NCBI GenBank assembly: GCA_023451265.1
Contig: JAEYAG010000138.1
Location: 1-46,871 of the forward strand
Direction of reading: 5' to 3'
Length of the DNA: 46,871 nucleotides
Origin: Actinomycetes bacterium
Lineage (GTDB): Bacteria > Actinomycetota > Actinomycetes > Actinomycetales > Microbacteriaceae
The notes under the pieces were generated by a model, which saw nothing but the letters and a program-made list of their open reading frames with translations, was not told the origin of the DNA and did no database searches. Position 1 is the first letter of the stretch. Each line of letters begins with the position of its first letter. Both the position numbers and the translations under genes were made by a program. Below are positions 7,952-16,835 of the stretch, in pieces.

Positions 7952-8869
7952 ATGAGCACCACCGACCAGCGCTGGTTCCACCGACGCGGCGACCTCGCCG
8001 CGAACGGGTGGGAGAGTGTCGTCGACGCGAACCTCCCCGGTTGGGATCACACGGGCATCCGCATCGGCACGCTCGTCGAGGGCGCCTCCCTCGGGCTCAC
8101 CGAGTGCGACGTCGAGCGCATCGTCGTCCCGCTCGCCGGGTCGTTCACGGTCACTCATCACCACCACCCCGGTGAGTGGGAGACGCGCCTGCACGGGCGG
8201 GCCTCCGTCTTCGACGGCCCCACCGACGTGCTCTACCTGCCGACGGGGACGACGGCGGAGATCCGGGGCGAGGGACGTGTCGCCGTCGCCGAGGCGCCCA
8301 CGGCCGAGAAGCGGGCATGGCAGTACATCCCCGCGGCCGAGACGCCGATCGAACTGCGCGGCGCCGGCCGGTCGAGCCGGCAGGTGCACAACTTCGGCAC
8401 CCCGCAGGCGCTGGATGCCGCCAAGCTCATCGTCTGCGAAGTCGTGACGCCCGCGGAGAACTGGTCGTCGTACCCGCCGCACAAGCACGACGAGCAGGTG
8501 CCCGGGCACGAGTCGCGGCTCGAGGAGATCTACTACTTCGAGACGGCGCCCGCCCGCGGCTCCGCCCAGGGCACGGCCGAGGCCGCCTTCGGGATGTTCT
8601 CGACCTACTCGTCGCCGGCCGGCGACATCGACATCAACGCGATGGTGCGCACCGGCGACATCGCCCTCGTGCCGTTCGGCTATCACGGCCCTGCCGTCGC
8701 CGCCCCCGGGTACGACCTCTACTACCTCAACGTCATGGCCGGCCCCGACCCCGAGCGGGCGTGGCTGATCAGCGACGACCCGGCGCACGCCTGGGTCCGC
8801 GGCTCCTGGGAAGGCCAGGAATTCGACACCCGACTCCCGTACACGCACGACACCGAAGGACAGAACTGA
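7952..8869 (+). CDS. iolB: 5-deoxy-glucuronate isomerase IolB
   Basis: A 305-residue double-cupin enzyme that converts 5-deoxy-D-glucuronate to 5-dehydro-2-deoxygluconate. Seen: the opening RWFHRRGDLA, the first cupin with VPLAGSFTVTHHHHPGEWE, and the second cupin with WSSYPPHKHDEQVPGHESRL and EEIYYFETAP, where two His and a Glu form the expected metal site; GYHGPAVAAPGYDLYYLNVMAG closes the family signature. The in-frame extension upstream to 7913 crosses the hairpin, so the ATG at 7952 is chosen. Its stop overlaps the iolD start (TGATG), indicating translational coupling. Confidence 0.95.
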   Translation: MSTTDQRWFHRRGDLAANGWESVVDANLPGWDHTGIRIGTLVEGASLGLTECDVERIVVPLAGSFTVTHHHHPGEWETRLHGRASVFDGPTDVLYLPTGTTAEIRGEGRVAVAEAPTAEKRAWQYIPAAETPIELRGAGRSSRQVHNFGTPQALDAAKLIVCEVVTPAENWSSYPPHKHDEQVPGHESRLEEIYYFETAPARGSAQGTAEAAFGMFSTYSSPAGDIDINAMVRTGDIALVPFGYHGPAVAAPGYDLYYLNVMAGPDPERAWLISDDPAHAWVRGSWEGQEFDTRLPYTHDTEGQN

Positions 8870-10782
8870 TGGCAGCGACCAAGCGGATGACGGTCAGCCA
8901 GGCGCTCGTGGAGTTCCTGGCCCACCAGTGGACCGTCGATGGTGACATCCGCGAGCGGACGATCCCCGGCATGTTCGGGATCTTCGGGCACGGCAACGTC
9001 GCGGGCATCGGGCAGGCTCTCAAGCAGTTCAACGTGGAGCAGCCCGACCTCATGCCGTACTACCAGGCCCGCAACGAGCAGGCGATGGTGCACCAGGCGG
9101 TCGGATACGCCCGCATGCACCGTCGCCGCGGCACGTACGCGTCGGCCGCGTCCGTCGGCCCGGGCGCCGCGAACATGCTGACCGCCGCGGCGCTCGCGAC
9201 GACCAACCGCCTGCCCGCGCTGCTGCTGCCCTCCGACACGTTCGCGACCCGCGTCGCCGACCCCGTCCTGCAGCAGCTCGAGCAGCCGTGGGACATCGGC
9301 CTCACCGTCAACGACGCGTTCCGCCCGCTGTCGCGGTTCTTCGACCGGGTGCAGCGGCCCGAGCAGCTGTTCTCCATCGCACTCGCCGCCATGCGTGTGC
9401 TCACCGACCCGGCCGAGACCGGCGCTGTCACGATCGCCCTCCCCGAGGACGTGCAGGCCGAAGCGCTCGACGTGCCACTGGAGTTCCTGCAGGACCGCGA
9501 GTGGCACATCCGCCGGCCGCTGCCCGAGCGCGCGCCGCTGGCCCGCGCGGTGGCCGCGATCCGGGGCGCGAAGAAGCCGTTCCTCATCGCCGGCGGCGGC
9601 GTGCTGTACTCCTCGGCCGAGAACGAGCTGCGCGCGTTCGTCGAGGCCACCGGCATCCCGGTCGGCACCTCGCAGGCCGGCGGCGGCGTGCTGAACTGGG
9701 ACCACCCGCAGAACCTCGGCGGCGTCGGCGCCACGGGCACGCTGGCCGCGAACCGGCTCGCCGCCGAGGCGGACGTCATCATCGGCATCGGCACCCGCTA
9801 CAGCGACTTCACGACCGCGTCGCGCACGGCGTTCCAGAACCCCGATGTGACGTTCGTCAACATCAACATCGCCTCCTTCGACGCGTACAAGCACGGAACG
9901 CAGCTGCCCGTCATCGCCGACGCTCGTGAGGCGCTCACGGCGCTCGCCGCCGAGCTCACCGGCTACGCCGTCGCCGCGGAGTACGCCGAGCGCATCGCGC
10001 GCGAGAAGCGGGAGTGGGATGCCGCGGTCGACGCCGCCTTCGCGCCGTCGGGCCTGGAGCTTCCCGGACAGCCCGAGATCATCGGCGCGGTGCAGTCCAC
10101 GAGCGACCCGAAGGACGTCATCGTCCAGGCCGCCGGCTCGCTGCCGGGCGACCTGCACAAGCTGTGGCGCGTGCGCGACCCGCTCGGCTACCACGTCGAG
10201 TACGCGTTCTCCTGCATGGGGTACGAGATCGCCGGCGGCCTCGGCGCCAAGCGGGGCCTCCTCGCCGACGGCGACGACCGCGACGTCATCGTCATGGTCG
10301 GCGACGGGTCGTACCTCATGCTCAACACCGAGCTCGTCACCGCCGTCGCCGAGGGCATCAAACTCATCGTCGTGCTCATCCAGAACCACGGCTACGCCTC
10401 GATCGGCCACCTGTCCGAGACCGTCGGTTCAGAGCGCTTCGGCACGTGGTACCGCGAGTACGACGGCGAGAAGCGCAACTTCCAGGGCGAGAAGATCCTC
10501 CCGATCGACCTCGCGATGAACGCCCGCAGCTACGGCCTCGACGTCGTGGAGATCGAGCCCGGACCGGCGGCGATCGATGACCTGAAGGCCGCCGTCGCGG
10601 CGGCGAAGGCATCCGACTCGTCCACCTTCATCCACATCAACAGCGACCCGCTCATCTACGCGCCCGACGGGGCCGGATGGTGGGACGTGCCCGTGCCCGA
10701 GGTCTCGACCCTCGCCGCCACGCAGCGGGCGCGCGGAGACTACCTCGCCCAGCAGGCGAACCAGAAGCCGCTGCTGGGCTGA
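8869..10782 (+). CDS. iolD: 3D-(3,5/4)-trihydroxycyclohexane-1,2-dione hydrolase IolD
   Basis: A 637-residue thiamine-diphosphate enzyme that opens the ring of the diketo-inositol intermediate to 5-deoxy-glucuronate. The length equals that of Bacillus IolD. Visible: N-terminal VSQALVEFLAHQW and GMFGIFGHGNVAGIGQAL; the PYR-domain activating Glu in RNEQAMVHQAVGYAR; a central Rossmann domain with FLIAGGGVLYSS; and the C-terminal ThDP motif GDGSYLMLNTEL continuing to IQNHGYASIGHL. The start overlaps the iolB stop; the long frame upstream of it is iolB out of frame. Confidence 0.96.
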   Translation: MAATKRMTVSQALVEFLAHQWTVDGDIRERTIPGMFGIFGHGNVAGIGQALKQFNVEQPDLMPYYQARNEQAMVHQAVGYARMHRRRGTYASAASVGPGAANMLTAAALATTNRLPALLLPSDTFATRVADPVLQQLEQPWDIGLTVNDAFRPLSRFFDRVQRPEQLFSIALAAMRVLTDPAETGAVTIALPEDVQAEALDVPLEFLQDREWHIRRPLPERAPLARAVAAIRGAKKPFLIAGGGVLYSSAENELRAFVEATGIPVGTSQAGGGVLNWDHPQNLGGVGATGTLAANRLAAEADVIIGIGTRYSDFTTASRTAFQNPDVTFVNINIASFDAYKHGTQLPVIADAREALTALAAELTGYAVAAEYAERIAREKREWDAAVDAAFAPSGLELPGQPEIIGAVQSTSDPKDVIVQAAGSLPGDLHKLWRVRDPLGYHVEYAFSCMGYEIAGGLGAKRGLLADGDDRDVIVMVGDGSYLMLNTELVTAVAEGIKLIVVLIQNHGYASIGHLSETVGSERFGTWYREYDGEKRNFQGEKILPIDLAMNARSYGLDVVEIEPGPAAIDDLKAAVAAAKASDSSTFIHINSDPLIYAPDGAGWWDVPVPEVSTLAATQRARGDYLAQQANQKPLLG

Positions 10783-10838
10783 GCCCGTCGAAGCCTGAGT
10801 CCCGCAGCATCCGTCATCCACCTCATCCGGAGCACATC

Positions 10839-11789
10839 ATGACCGACACCAGCACCACCCTCGCCGCCGCAGCCACGGGGGAGAACCCCGGCCTGCGCAT
10901 CGGGACGGCCCCCGACTCGTGGGGCGTCTGGTTCCCCGACGACCCGAAGCAGGTGCCCTGGCAGCGCTTCCTCGACGAGGTCGTCGCCGCCGGGTACTCC
11001 TGGATCGAGCTGGGCCCGTACGGCTACCTGCCGACCGACCCGCACCAGCTCGAGGACGAGCTCGGCTCGCGCGGGCTCAAGCTGTCGGCCGGCACCGTCT
11101 TCACCGGCTTCCACAAGGGTGACGACCAGTGGCAGCGCGCGTGGGACCAGGCCCTCGCCGTCGCCGGCCTCGCGTCGAAGCTCGGCGCCGAGCACCTCGT
11201 CGTGATCCCCGACCTCTGGCGCAGCGACGCCACGAGCGAGGTGCTCGAGTCGCGCACCCTCACCGACGAGCAGTGGACGAAGCTCGCCGCCGGTCACGAT
11301 CGGCTCGGCAAGGCGCTGCTGGAGGAGTTCGGGGTCCGCCAGCAGTTCCACTCGCACGCCGACAGTCACGTCGGCACGACCCGCGAGGTCGTGCGCTTCC
11401 TCGACGAGACCGACCCGCGCTACACCAACCTGTGCCTGGACACCGGCCACTTCGCCTACTACGGCGGCGACAACGTCAAGCTCATCCAGGACCGCCCCGA
11501 GCGCATCGGGTACCTGCACCTCAAGCAGGTCGACACGTCGCTGCTGTTCGACGTGCTGAAGAACGACGTGCCGTTCGCCGGTGCCGTCACGCAGGGCATC
11601 ATGATCGAGCCGCCTCACGGCGTGCCCGACCTCGCCCCCATCATCGAGGCCGTCGCCGCCATCGATCCCGACATCTTCGCCATCGTCGAGCAGGACATGT
11701 ACGGCTGCGACGTCGACTTCCCGTTCCCTGTCGCCAAGCGCACCCGCGAGCACATCTTCGGCTGCACGCACCTCGCCCGCGTCCACTGA
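10839..11789 (+). CDS. iolE: Inosose dehydratase IolE
   Basis: A 316-residue TIM-barrel protein of the sugar-phosphate isomerase/epimerase (AP-endonuclease-2) superfamily that dehydrates 2-keto-myo-inositol (scyllo-inosose) to the trihydroxycyclohexane-dione used by IolD. Key features are RIGTAPDSWGVWFPDD, GYSWIELGPYGYLPTDP (the typical IolE ELGP.GYLP stretch), the metal-binding HSHADSHVG, LDTGHFAYYGGD and YLHLKQVD, and a late IVEQDMYG. Upstream in-frame codons belong to the end of iolD, so the ATG at 10839 is used. The IolE assignment over a generic isomerase rests on these motifs and on iolD next door. Confidence 0.9.
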   Translation: MTDTSTTLAAAATGENPGLRIGTAPDSWGVWFPDDPKQVPWQRFLDEVVAAGYSWIELGPYGYLPTDPHQLEDELGSRGLKLSAGTVFTGFHKGDDQWQRAWDQALAVAGLASKLGAEHLVVIPDLWRSDATSEVLESRTLTDEQWTKLAAGHDRLGKALLEEFGVRQQFHSHADSHVGTTREVVRFLDETDPRYTNLCLDTGHFAYYGGDNVKLIQDRPERIGYLHLKQVDTSLLFDVLKNDVPFAGAVTQGIMIEPPHGVPDLAPIIEAVAAIDPDIFAIVEQDMYGCDVDFPFPVAKRTREHIFGCTHLARVH

Positions 11790-11820
11790 TCTCCACCCTT
11801 CTCACCGAAAGAGCACTGAC

Positions 11821-12834
11821 ATGACCACTGACCTCCGCATCGGCGTCGTCGGAGCGGGCCTCATGGGCGCCGACCACATCACCCGCATCACGCGGCGCAT
11901 CGCCGGCGCCGTCGTGTCGGCCGTCGTCGAGCCCGACGCGGGCCGCGCCGCGGCCGCCGCCGAGAGCGCACCCGGCGCGCAGACCTTCACGCGCATCGAG
12001 GACGCCATCGCCGCGGACGCGGTCGACGCCGTCCTCATCGCGACGCCCGGGAAGTTCCACGAGCCGGTGCTCGTCCCGGCGCTCGAGGCGAAGCTGCCGA
12101 TCCTGTGCGAGAAGCCGCTCACCCCCGACTCGGCGTCGTCGTGGGAGATCCTCCAGCTCGAGCAGCAGCTCGATCGGCCGCACATCCAGGTCGGCTTCAT
12201 GCGGCGGTTCGACGCCGAGTACCAGGCGCTGCGAGAGCTGATCGCCTCGGGCGACTCCGGCGAGCTGATGATGCTGCGCGCCGTGCACCGCAACCCTTCG
12301 GTGCCGGACTCGTACACGCAGGAGATGCTGATCAACGACTCGGTCGTGCACGAGTTCGACGTCGTGCCGTGGCTGGCGGGCTCGCCGGTGAAGAGCGTCG
12401 AGGTGAAGTACCCGCGCCGCAATTCGCTGTCGCCCGAGCACCTGCGCGAGCCCATCCTCGTGCTGATGGAGCTCGAGAACGGCGTCTACGTCGACGTCGA
12501 GATGAACGTGAGCGTGCAGTTCGGCTATCAGGTCGCGACCGAGGCGGTCTTCGAGAAGGGGCTGGCGCGCATCGGCCAGCCGTCGGGGCTGCAGACGTGG
12601 CGCGACGGCGCGTTCGCCGTCGCCGATCACACGAGCTTCGTGACCCGCTTCGCGGCGGCGTACGACCAGCAGATTCAGCGGTGGGTGGATGCCGTCCGCG
12701 ATGGACGCCTCGTCGACGGCCCCAACGCGTGGGACGGCTACCGGGTCGCCCTGGCCTGCGAGGCGGGCGTGACGGCCCTCGCCGGCGGCATCGTCCCCGT
12801 CGAGGCGCCCGAGCGCCCCGCGTTCTACGCCTGA
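11821..12834 (+). CDS. iolG: Inositol 2-dehydrogenase-type oxidoreductase IolG
   Basis: A 337-residue Gfo/Idh/MocA oxidoreductase, predicted to oxidise myo-inositol (or a stereoisomer) to inosose with NAD. The N-terminal dinucleotide fold starts RIGVVGAGLMGADH. The family lysine is in CEKPLTPD, and the substrate side has VGFMRRFDAEY and NDSVVHEFDVVPWL, the latter with the conserved Asp/His pair of inositol dehydrogenases. Position within the iol operon supports inositol; scyllo- or chiro-inositol preference cannot be told from sequence. SD GAAAGAG precedes the ATG. Confidence 0.9.
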   Translation: MTTDLRIGVVGAGLMGADHITRITRRIAGAVVSAVVEPDAGRAAAAAESAPGAQTFTRIEDAIAADAVDAVLIATPGKFHEPVLVPALEAKLPILCEKPLTPDSASSWEILQLEQQLDRPHIQVGFMRRFDAEYQALRELIASGDSGELMMLRAVHRNPSVPDSYTQEMLINDSVVHEFDVVPWLAGSPVKSVEVKYPRRNSLSPEHLREPILVLMELENGVYVDVEMNVSVQFGYQVATEAVFEKGLARIGQPSGLQTWRDGAFAVADHTSFVTRFAAAYDQQIQRWVDAVRDGRLVDGPNAWDGYRVALACEAGVTALAGGIVPVEAPERPAFYA

Positions 12835-12874
12835 CCCGGCACCCATCCGGCATCCATTCGAGGAGAATCACGAC

Positions 12875-13741
12875 ATGGTCCGCATTGCGCTCGACCCCAC
12901 CCCGTACAACGACACGGTCGCCCTGCTCGACTTCCCCGACTACGTCGCACGGCTCGGCTACGAGTACCTGCAGCTGACGCCGAATCCCGACTTCGGGCGG
13001 CACTTCCACTACCCGAAGGTCGACAGCGGCATGATCGCGCAGCTGAAGAAGCGTGCGAAGGATGCCGGGGTCACGATCACCTCGGTGCTCCCCGTGCAGC
13101 GGTTCGGCGGGCCGGAGCGGCATCAGTGGGAGGCGGCGGTGTACAACACGACCCGCTACATCCAGATCGCCGCCGAGCTCGACGCTCCCGTCGTCAACAC
13201 CGAGTTCTCGGGCCGCCCGGAGCGTGAGGAGGAGTCGGAGTACGCCTTCTACCGCTCGATGGAGGCGCTCCTGCCGGTGCTCGAGCGCGAGGGCGTGGCG
13301 CTCAACTTCGACCCGCACCCCGACGATTTCGTCGAGGACGGGCTCGAAGCGTGGCGCATCATCCGTGGGCTGGACAGCGACCGGGTCGGCTTCGTGTACG
13401 TCGCCGCGCACACCTTCCACTACGGTGACCGCGCGGCCACGCTCCTGCCCGAGGTCGGCGACCGGCTCGGCGCCGTGTACACGGCCGACACGTTCGACCA
13501 TCGGCGCTCGAACGGTCTGCGGTTCATCTCGAACCCTCCCGGCAACGCCGTGCGCGTGCACCAGCACCTGAAAATCGGCGACGGCGACGTCGACTGGGCG
13601 GAGCTGTTCACGACGCTCCGTGCCACCGGGTACCTCGACCGCCCCGACGCGCTTCTCGTCTCGAACGTCTTCGCCGAGGACGAGCGCGCCGACGAGGTCT
13701 CGCGCTTCCAGCTGCAGAAGCTGCGCGAGCTCCTCGGCTGA
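12875..13741 (+). CDS. IolH-like TIM-barrel isomerase/epimerase
   Basis: 288 residues, the sugar-phosphate isomerase/epimerase fold. Starts MVRIALDPTPYND, then GYEYLQLTPNPDFGRHFHYPKVD, which matches the IolH-type proteins that accompany iol genes in corynebacteria. Predicted metal ligands include the Glu in VVNTEFSGRPE and the His/Asp residues in LNFDPHPDDF, VAAHTFHYGD and HQHLKIGDGDVDW. The exact reaction of IolH is unsettled; an inosose or keto-inositol isomerase role is inferred. Clear SD (GAGGAG). Four bases separate its stop codon region from the next gene. Confidence 0.78.
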   Translation: MVRIALDPTPYNDTVALLDFPDYVARLGYEYLQLTPNPDFGRHFHYPKVDSGMIAQLKKRAKDAGVTITSVLPVQRFGGPERHQWEAAVYNTTRYIQIAAELDAPVVNTEFSGRPEREEESEYAFYRSMEALLPVLEREGVALNFDPHPDDFVEDGLEAWRIIRGLDSDRVGFVYVAAHTFHYGDRAATLLPEVGDRLGAVYTADTFDHRRSNGLRFISNPPGNAVRVHQHLKIGDGDVDWAELFTTLRATGYLDRPDALLVSNVFAEDERADEVSRFQLQKLRELLG

Positions 13742-13744
13742 GCC

Positions 13745-14539
13745 GTGACCGCCTGGGCACGGTATCCGTACGACGGCACCGTCGTCCTCGTCACCGGCGG
13801 CGGGTCGGGCATCGGCCGCGCGATCGCCCGCGCGTTCGCCGCGCAGGGCGCGCTCGTCGCGGTGGCGGGCAGGCGGGCGGCGCCCCTGGACGAGACGCTC
13901 GAGGGCTTCGAGGAGGCCCACACCCTGCCGGTGGTCGCCGACGTGGCATCCGTCGATGGTGTCGCGGCGGCGATCGACGCCGTGATCGACCGCTGGGGGC
14001 GGCTCGACGTGGTCGTCGCCAATGCCGGCACGAGCGAGCCGGGCACGATCGACGATCTCGACGCCGCCGCGTGGGAGCGCATGCGGTCGGTCAACGTGGA
14101 CGGTCTCATCCATCTGGCGCGTGCGGCGGCGCCGCACCTGCGGGCGAGTCGCGGGAACCTGCTCGTGATGTCGTCGGTCGCGGGTTTCGGCGGCGACTGG
14201 AACCAGGCGGGATACAACGCGACGAAGGGTGCGGTGAACGCGCTCGTGCAGTCGATGGCGCTCGATCTCGGCCGCGACGGCGTGCGCGTCAACGCGATCG
14301 CCCCCGCGTTCACCGCGACGGCGCTGACCCAGGAGCGGCTCGATGATCCGGCGTTCCACGCGAAGCTGCTCGATCGCATCGCCCTGGATCGCCCCGCGAC
14401 CCCCGACGACATCGCGCGCGCCGCGCTGTTCCTCGCCAGCCCCGACGCGGCCTACATCACCGGCGTCATCCTCCCCGTCGACGGCGGCACGACGGCATCC
14501 GTCGGCACGCCGCGTCCCCTCGCGAAAGAGAGCGCATGA
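13745..14539 (+). CDS. SDR family dehydrogenase in the iol operon
   Basis: A 264-residue classical short-chain dehydrogenase/reductase starting at GTG. Seen: cofactor motif TGGGSGIGRAIARAF, the NAG of VVANAGTSE, catalytic Ser in VMSSVAGFG, catalytic YNATKGAVNAL with the Tyr-xxx-Lys pair, and the C-terminal YITGVILPVDGG. An Ala-Gly-Arg at the end of the second beta strand (VAVAGRRAAP) suggests NADP(H) is possible. It has no fixed counterpart in Bacillus iol. In this operon it could interconvert an inositol stereoisomer or related polyol and its ketone (inference). Confidence 0.85.
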   Translation: MTAWARYPYDGTVVLVTGGGSGIGRAIARAFAAQGALVAVAGRRAAPLDETLEGFEEAHTLPVVADVASVDGVAAAIDAVIDRWGRLDVVVANAGTSEPGTIDDLDAAAWERMRSVNVDGLIHLARAAAPHLRASRGNLLVMSSVAGFGGDWNQAGYNATKGAVNALVQSMALDLGRDGVRVNAIAPAFTATALTQERLDDPAFHAKLLDRIALDRPATPDDIARAALFLASPDAAYITGVILPVDGGTTASVGTPRPLAKESA

Positions 14540-15420
14540 GCATCCTGTCGATGAACGTCACGACGACGTTCCACAGCAACATCGTCACCGACATCCGCAT
14601 CACGAAGGAGGCGGGCTTCGCCGGCATCGAACTGCAGACGCCGAAGCTCTCGCGCTACCTCGACGCCGGCTTCACCGCTGAGTCGCTGCTGCCGCATCTG
14701 GAGGGGCTGACGGTGACGGGCGTCGGCGCCGTGCTCGACGCCGAGCGCCAGGGCGCGGGGCGAGAGGACTTCCTCGCCGAGGTCGCGAGGCTCTCGCGCG
14801 TGGCCGCCGTCGTGGGTGCTCCGGTCGTGCAGGTGTGCACCGGGCCCGTCAGCTGGGACGTCGTGAAGGACTTCCGGGCGGGGCGTCTCGCCGCCGACGA
14901 CCCGCGCTATCGCGGCACACTCGGTGCGCCCGAGGCCGACGCGGTCTCGGCGGTCGCCCGCAACGTGCGGGATGCCGCGGACATCGCCGCCGACCACGGC
15001 GTCGGGCTCTTCCTCGAGCCGCTCGCCTGGTCGAACGTGAACCGGCTCGCGCAGGGGCTGCGGATCATCGACGAGGCCGCGCGCGACAACGTCTTCATGT
15101 GCGTGGACTTCTGGCACTTCTGGACCACCGGGGACACCCTCGAGGAGGTCGCCGCGCTGCCGAAGGAGATCATCGGCGCCGTCCACGTCTGCGACGGCCG
15201 TGACCTCGACCGCGCTCGCGACGTGCCGGACCAGAGCGTCCACCGCGACGTCGTGATCGGCGGCGGGTCGATCCCGCTGCAGGAGTGGGCGGATGCCGTG
15301 AAGTCGACCGGCTACGACGGCGCGTGGGCGACCGAGATGTTCTCGACGAAGGCCGCCGAGGGCGACCTGCTCGAGGTGGCCCGCACGATGCGCGGGCTCC
15401 TCGGCATCCTCGTGGGCTGA
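14536..15420 (+). CDS. Third TIM-barrel sugar isomerase/epimerase of the operon
   Basis: 294 residues, same superfamily as IolE and IolH but a distinct member: MSILSMNVTTTFHSNIVTDI, GFAGIELQTPKLSRYLDAGF, VVGAPVVQVCTGPVSWD, GVGLFLEPLAWSNVN, MCVDFWHFWTTGD, IIGAVHVCDGRD and GGGSIPLQEW. The Glu, Asp/His and His residues in these blocks fit the usual divalent-metal site. ATGA overlap with the SDR gene shows co-translation, so dehydrogenase and isomerase probably act in sequence, perhaps bringing another inositol isomer into the pathway (inference). Last gene of the operon. Confidence 0.8.
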   Translation: MSILSMNVTTTFHSNIVTDIRITKEAGFAGIELQTPKLSRYLDAGFTAESLLPHLEGLTVTGVGAVLDAERQGAGREDFLAEVARLSRVAAVVGAPVVQVCTGPVSWDVVKDFRAGRLAADDPRYRGTLGAPEADAVSAVARNVRDAADIAADHGVGLFLEPLAWSNVNRLAQGLRIIDEAARDNVFMCVDFWHFWTTGDTLEEVAALPKEIIGAVHVCDGRDLDRARDVPDQSVHRDVVIGGGSIPLQEWADAVKSTGYDGAWATEMFSTKAAEGDLLEVARTMRGLLGILVG

Positions 15421-15435
15421 GGTCTCACCGGCCCT

Positions 15436-15550
15436 CTCAGGCGAGCGATGCCGTCAACGCGGCATCCGCTTCCTTCAGCACGGCAGCCGCGACCTCGAGG
15501 CCCTCGATGCGTCCGAGGGACACGTCCTCGTGCTCGATGTTGACGCGCAT
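15436..15550 (-). pseudogene. C-terminal remnant of a sugar isomerase/epimerase
   Basis: The minus strand encodes MRVNIEHEDVSLGRIEGLEV continuing to AAAVLKEADAAL and a stop. This matches the usual C-terminus of sugar-phosphate isomerase/epimerases (a final beta strand ending in IEHED, then a helix with EGLE). In-frame TGA and TAG codons lie just upstream and the rest of the barrel is absent, so only the last ~37 codons survive. It points to a lost gene, possibly once part of a LacI-controlled cluster. Confidence 0.6.
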
Positions 15551-15602
15551 GACCCGACTCTATGTTCACGCTCCCATCAAGTCAAGCCCGTATCGATGAC
15601 GG

Positions 15603-16625
15603 CTACCGAGAACGATGCCCTCGCGCCCGAGGTGCGGTGGATCCACGGACGACCAGTTCGAACGACTGCGCTGGGCGAGGGGTCGCGGGAAGGCCCCGGA
15701 TATCGTCCAGGAGAGCCTCGACCGCATGCTCGCCGATCTCGTCGAAGTCCTGGCGAATGGTTGTCAATGGTGGGTTGAGGAAACGCGCTTCGGGGATATC
15801 GTCGAAGCCGACCACGCTCACGTCACCCGGCACCTCGAGCCCGGCGCCGATGATCGCAGCCATCGCGCCGATCGCCATCTGATCGTTCCCAGCCACGATT
15901 CCGTCGATCCGGCGACGAGCGACGAGTTCGGAGATCGCTCGAAACCCGCTCTCGGCCGACCAATCTCCCCCGAGGGCTGTATGGGCCGCGAGGTTCGCCT
16001 CGGACATCGCTTGGAGGTAGCCGTTCGTCCTGGCGTCGGACTCGATGAACTCGGCGGGTCCGGCGAGATGGTAGATCTCGCGATGCCCCAGGGCGATGAG
16101 ATGCTCGGTGCCCAGGCGGGCGGCAGCCACCTGCTCGGGGGTTGCCACACCATGGTTTCCCGCCGCAGAATGCACTGTCACGAATGGGACGGTGATGGGC
16201 GATCGAGCGATCTTCTCCACGACGGCGACCTCTGAGGTGACGACGATGACACCCTCGACGAGCTGTCGTTGAAGTTGCATGACGCCGGCGTCGATATGTG
16301 CCGCTGTCGCATCGGGCAGACTGACGATGTTGACGAGGTAGCCAGCTGCTCGTGCGTGACGGTCGATCGCCCTCACACACCTCGACGGACCATACTGACT
16401 GAGTTGCGTCGACAGCACGCCAATGGTCTCAGAACGTCCGATGGCGAGAGATCTCGCGGCGTGGTTCGGTCGATAGTGCAGCTCGGCCATGGCGATGCGG
16501 ACCTTCTCCCGCGTCTCGGGCCGGACGTTCGTCAACCCGCCCACGACCCGCGACACCGTCTGCGATGACACCCCGGCGAGCTTTGCGACATCGCGGATGC
16601 TGGGCGCGCGGTCGGAAGCCACCAT
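15603..16625 (-). CDS. LacI family regulator
   Basis: 340 residues. N-terminal HTH: SIRDVAKLAGVSSQTVSRVV, then the hinge helix in HYRPNHAARSLAIGRSETIG. The periplasmic-binding-like effector domain includes GTEHLIALGHREIYHLAGP, VAGNDQMAIGAM and DVSVVGFDDIPEA, all standard for the family. SD GAGGTGG precedes the ATG. It diverges from the VOC gene, whose promoter carries a TGTTNNCGNNAACA LacI-type site, its most likely target. The pseudogene tail just beyond its stop suggests that the catabolic genes it once governed have been lost. Ligand unknown, probably a sugar. Confidence 0.92.
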   Translation of the reverse strand: MVASDRAPSIRDVAKLAGVSSQTVSRVVGGLTNVRPETREKVRIAMAELHYRPNHAARSLAIGRSETIGVLSTQLSQYGPSRCVRAIDRHARAAGYLVNIVSLPDATAAHIDAGVMQLQRQLVEGVIVVTSEVAVVEKIARSPITVPFVTVHSAAGNHGVATPEQVAAARLGTEHLIALGHREIYHLAGPAEFIESDARTNGYLQAMSEANLAAHTALGGDWSAESGFRAISELVARRRIDGIVAGNDQMAIGAMAAIIGAGLEVPGDVSVVGFDDIPEARFLNPPLTTIRQDFDEIGEHAVEALLDDIRGLPATPRPAQSFELVVRGSTAPRARGHRSR

Positions 16626-16650
16626 GCGTTACCACCTCGATCTAGAACCA

Positions 16651-16669
16651 GATGCTCAGTCAGAGCATC
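16651..16669. promoter_or_regulatory. Dyad upstream of lacI
   Basis: GATGCTC-AGTCA-GAGCATC has perfect 7-bp arms with a 5-base centre. It lies 26 bases before the lacI start. It lacks the central CG of LacI operators, so it could be another regulator's site or an RNA hairpin in the lacI leader. Confidence 0.4.
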
Positions 16670-16700
16670 CCATGTCGTCGACCCGGTCGCGGTGTCGCAC

Positions 16701-16758
16701 TTGACACGGGCTCCGACGCCGGGTTTAGTGTAGCCACGCCAGATGTTCCCGCAAACAT
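16701..16758 (+). promoter_or_regulatory. Promoter with LacI-type operator before the VOC gene
   Basis: A consensus -35 TTGACA (16701-16706) is followed 17 bp later by TTTAGT (16724-16729). Initiation near 16736 would place ATGTTCCCGCAAACAT (16743-16758; core TGTTNNCGNNAACA) just downstream of the start site, a typical roadblock position for a LacI repressor. Confidence 0.6.
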
Positions 16759-16835
16759 TTTGCGATCCGCCGCGGCCGGGCACGATACCGGCACGGCACC
16801 ATCCAACCGCCAGCCACGCAAGAACGGGGTTCGCC

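Noticed and set aside
8722..10410. Long minus-strand frame (562 residues)
   Set aside because: Antisense to iolD, composition typical of a high-GC shadow frame.
12332..14359. Long minus-strand frame (675 residues)
   Set aside because: Spans the opposite strand of three well-supported genes, Arg/Val/Glu-rich, with no domain.
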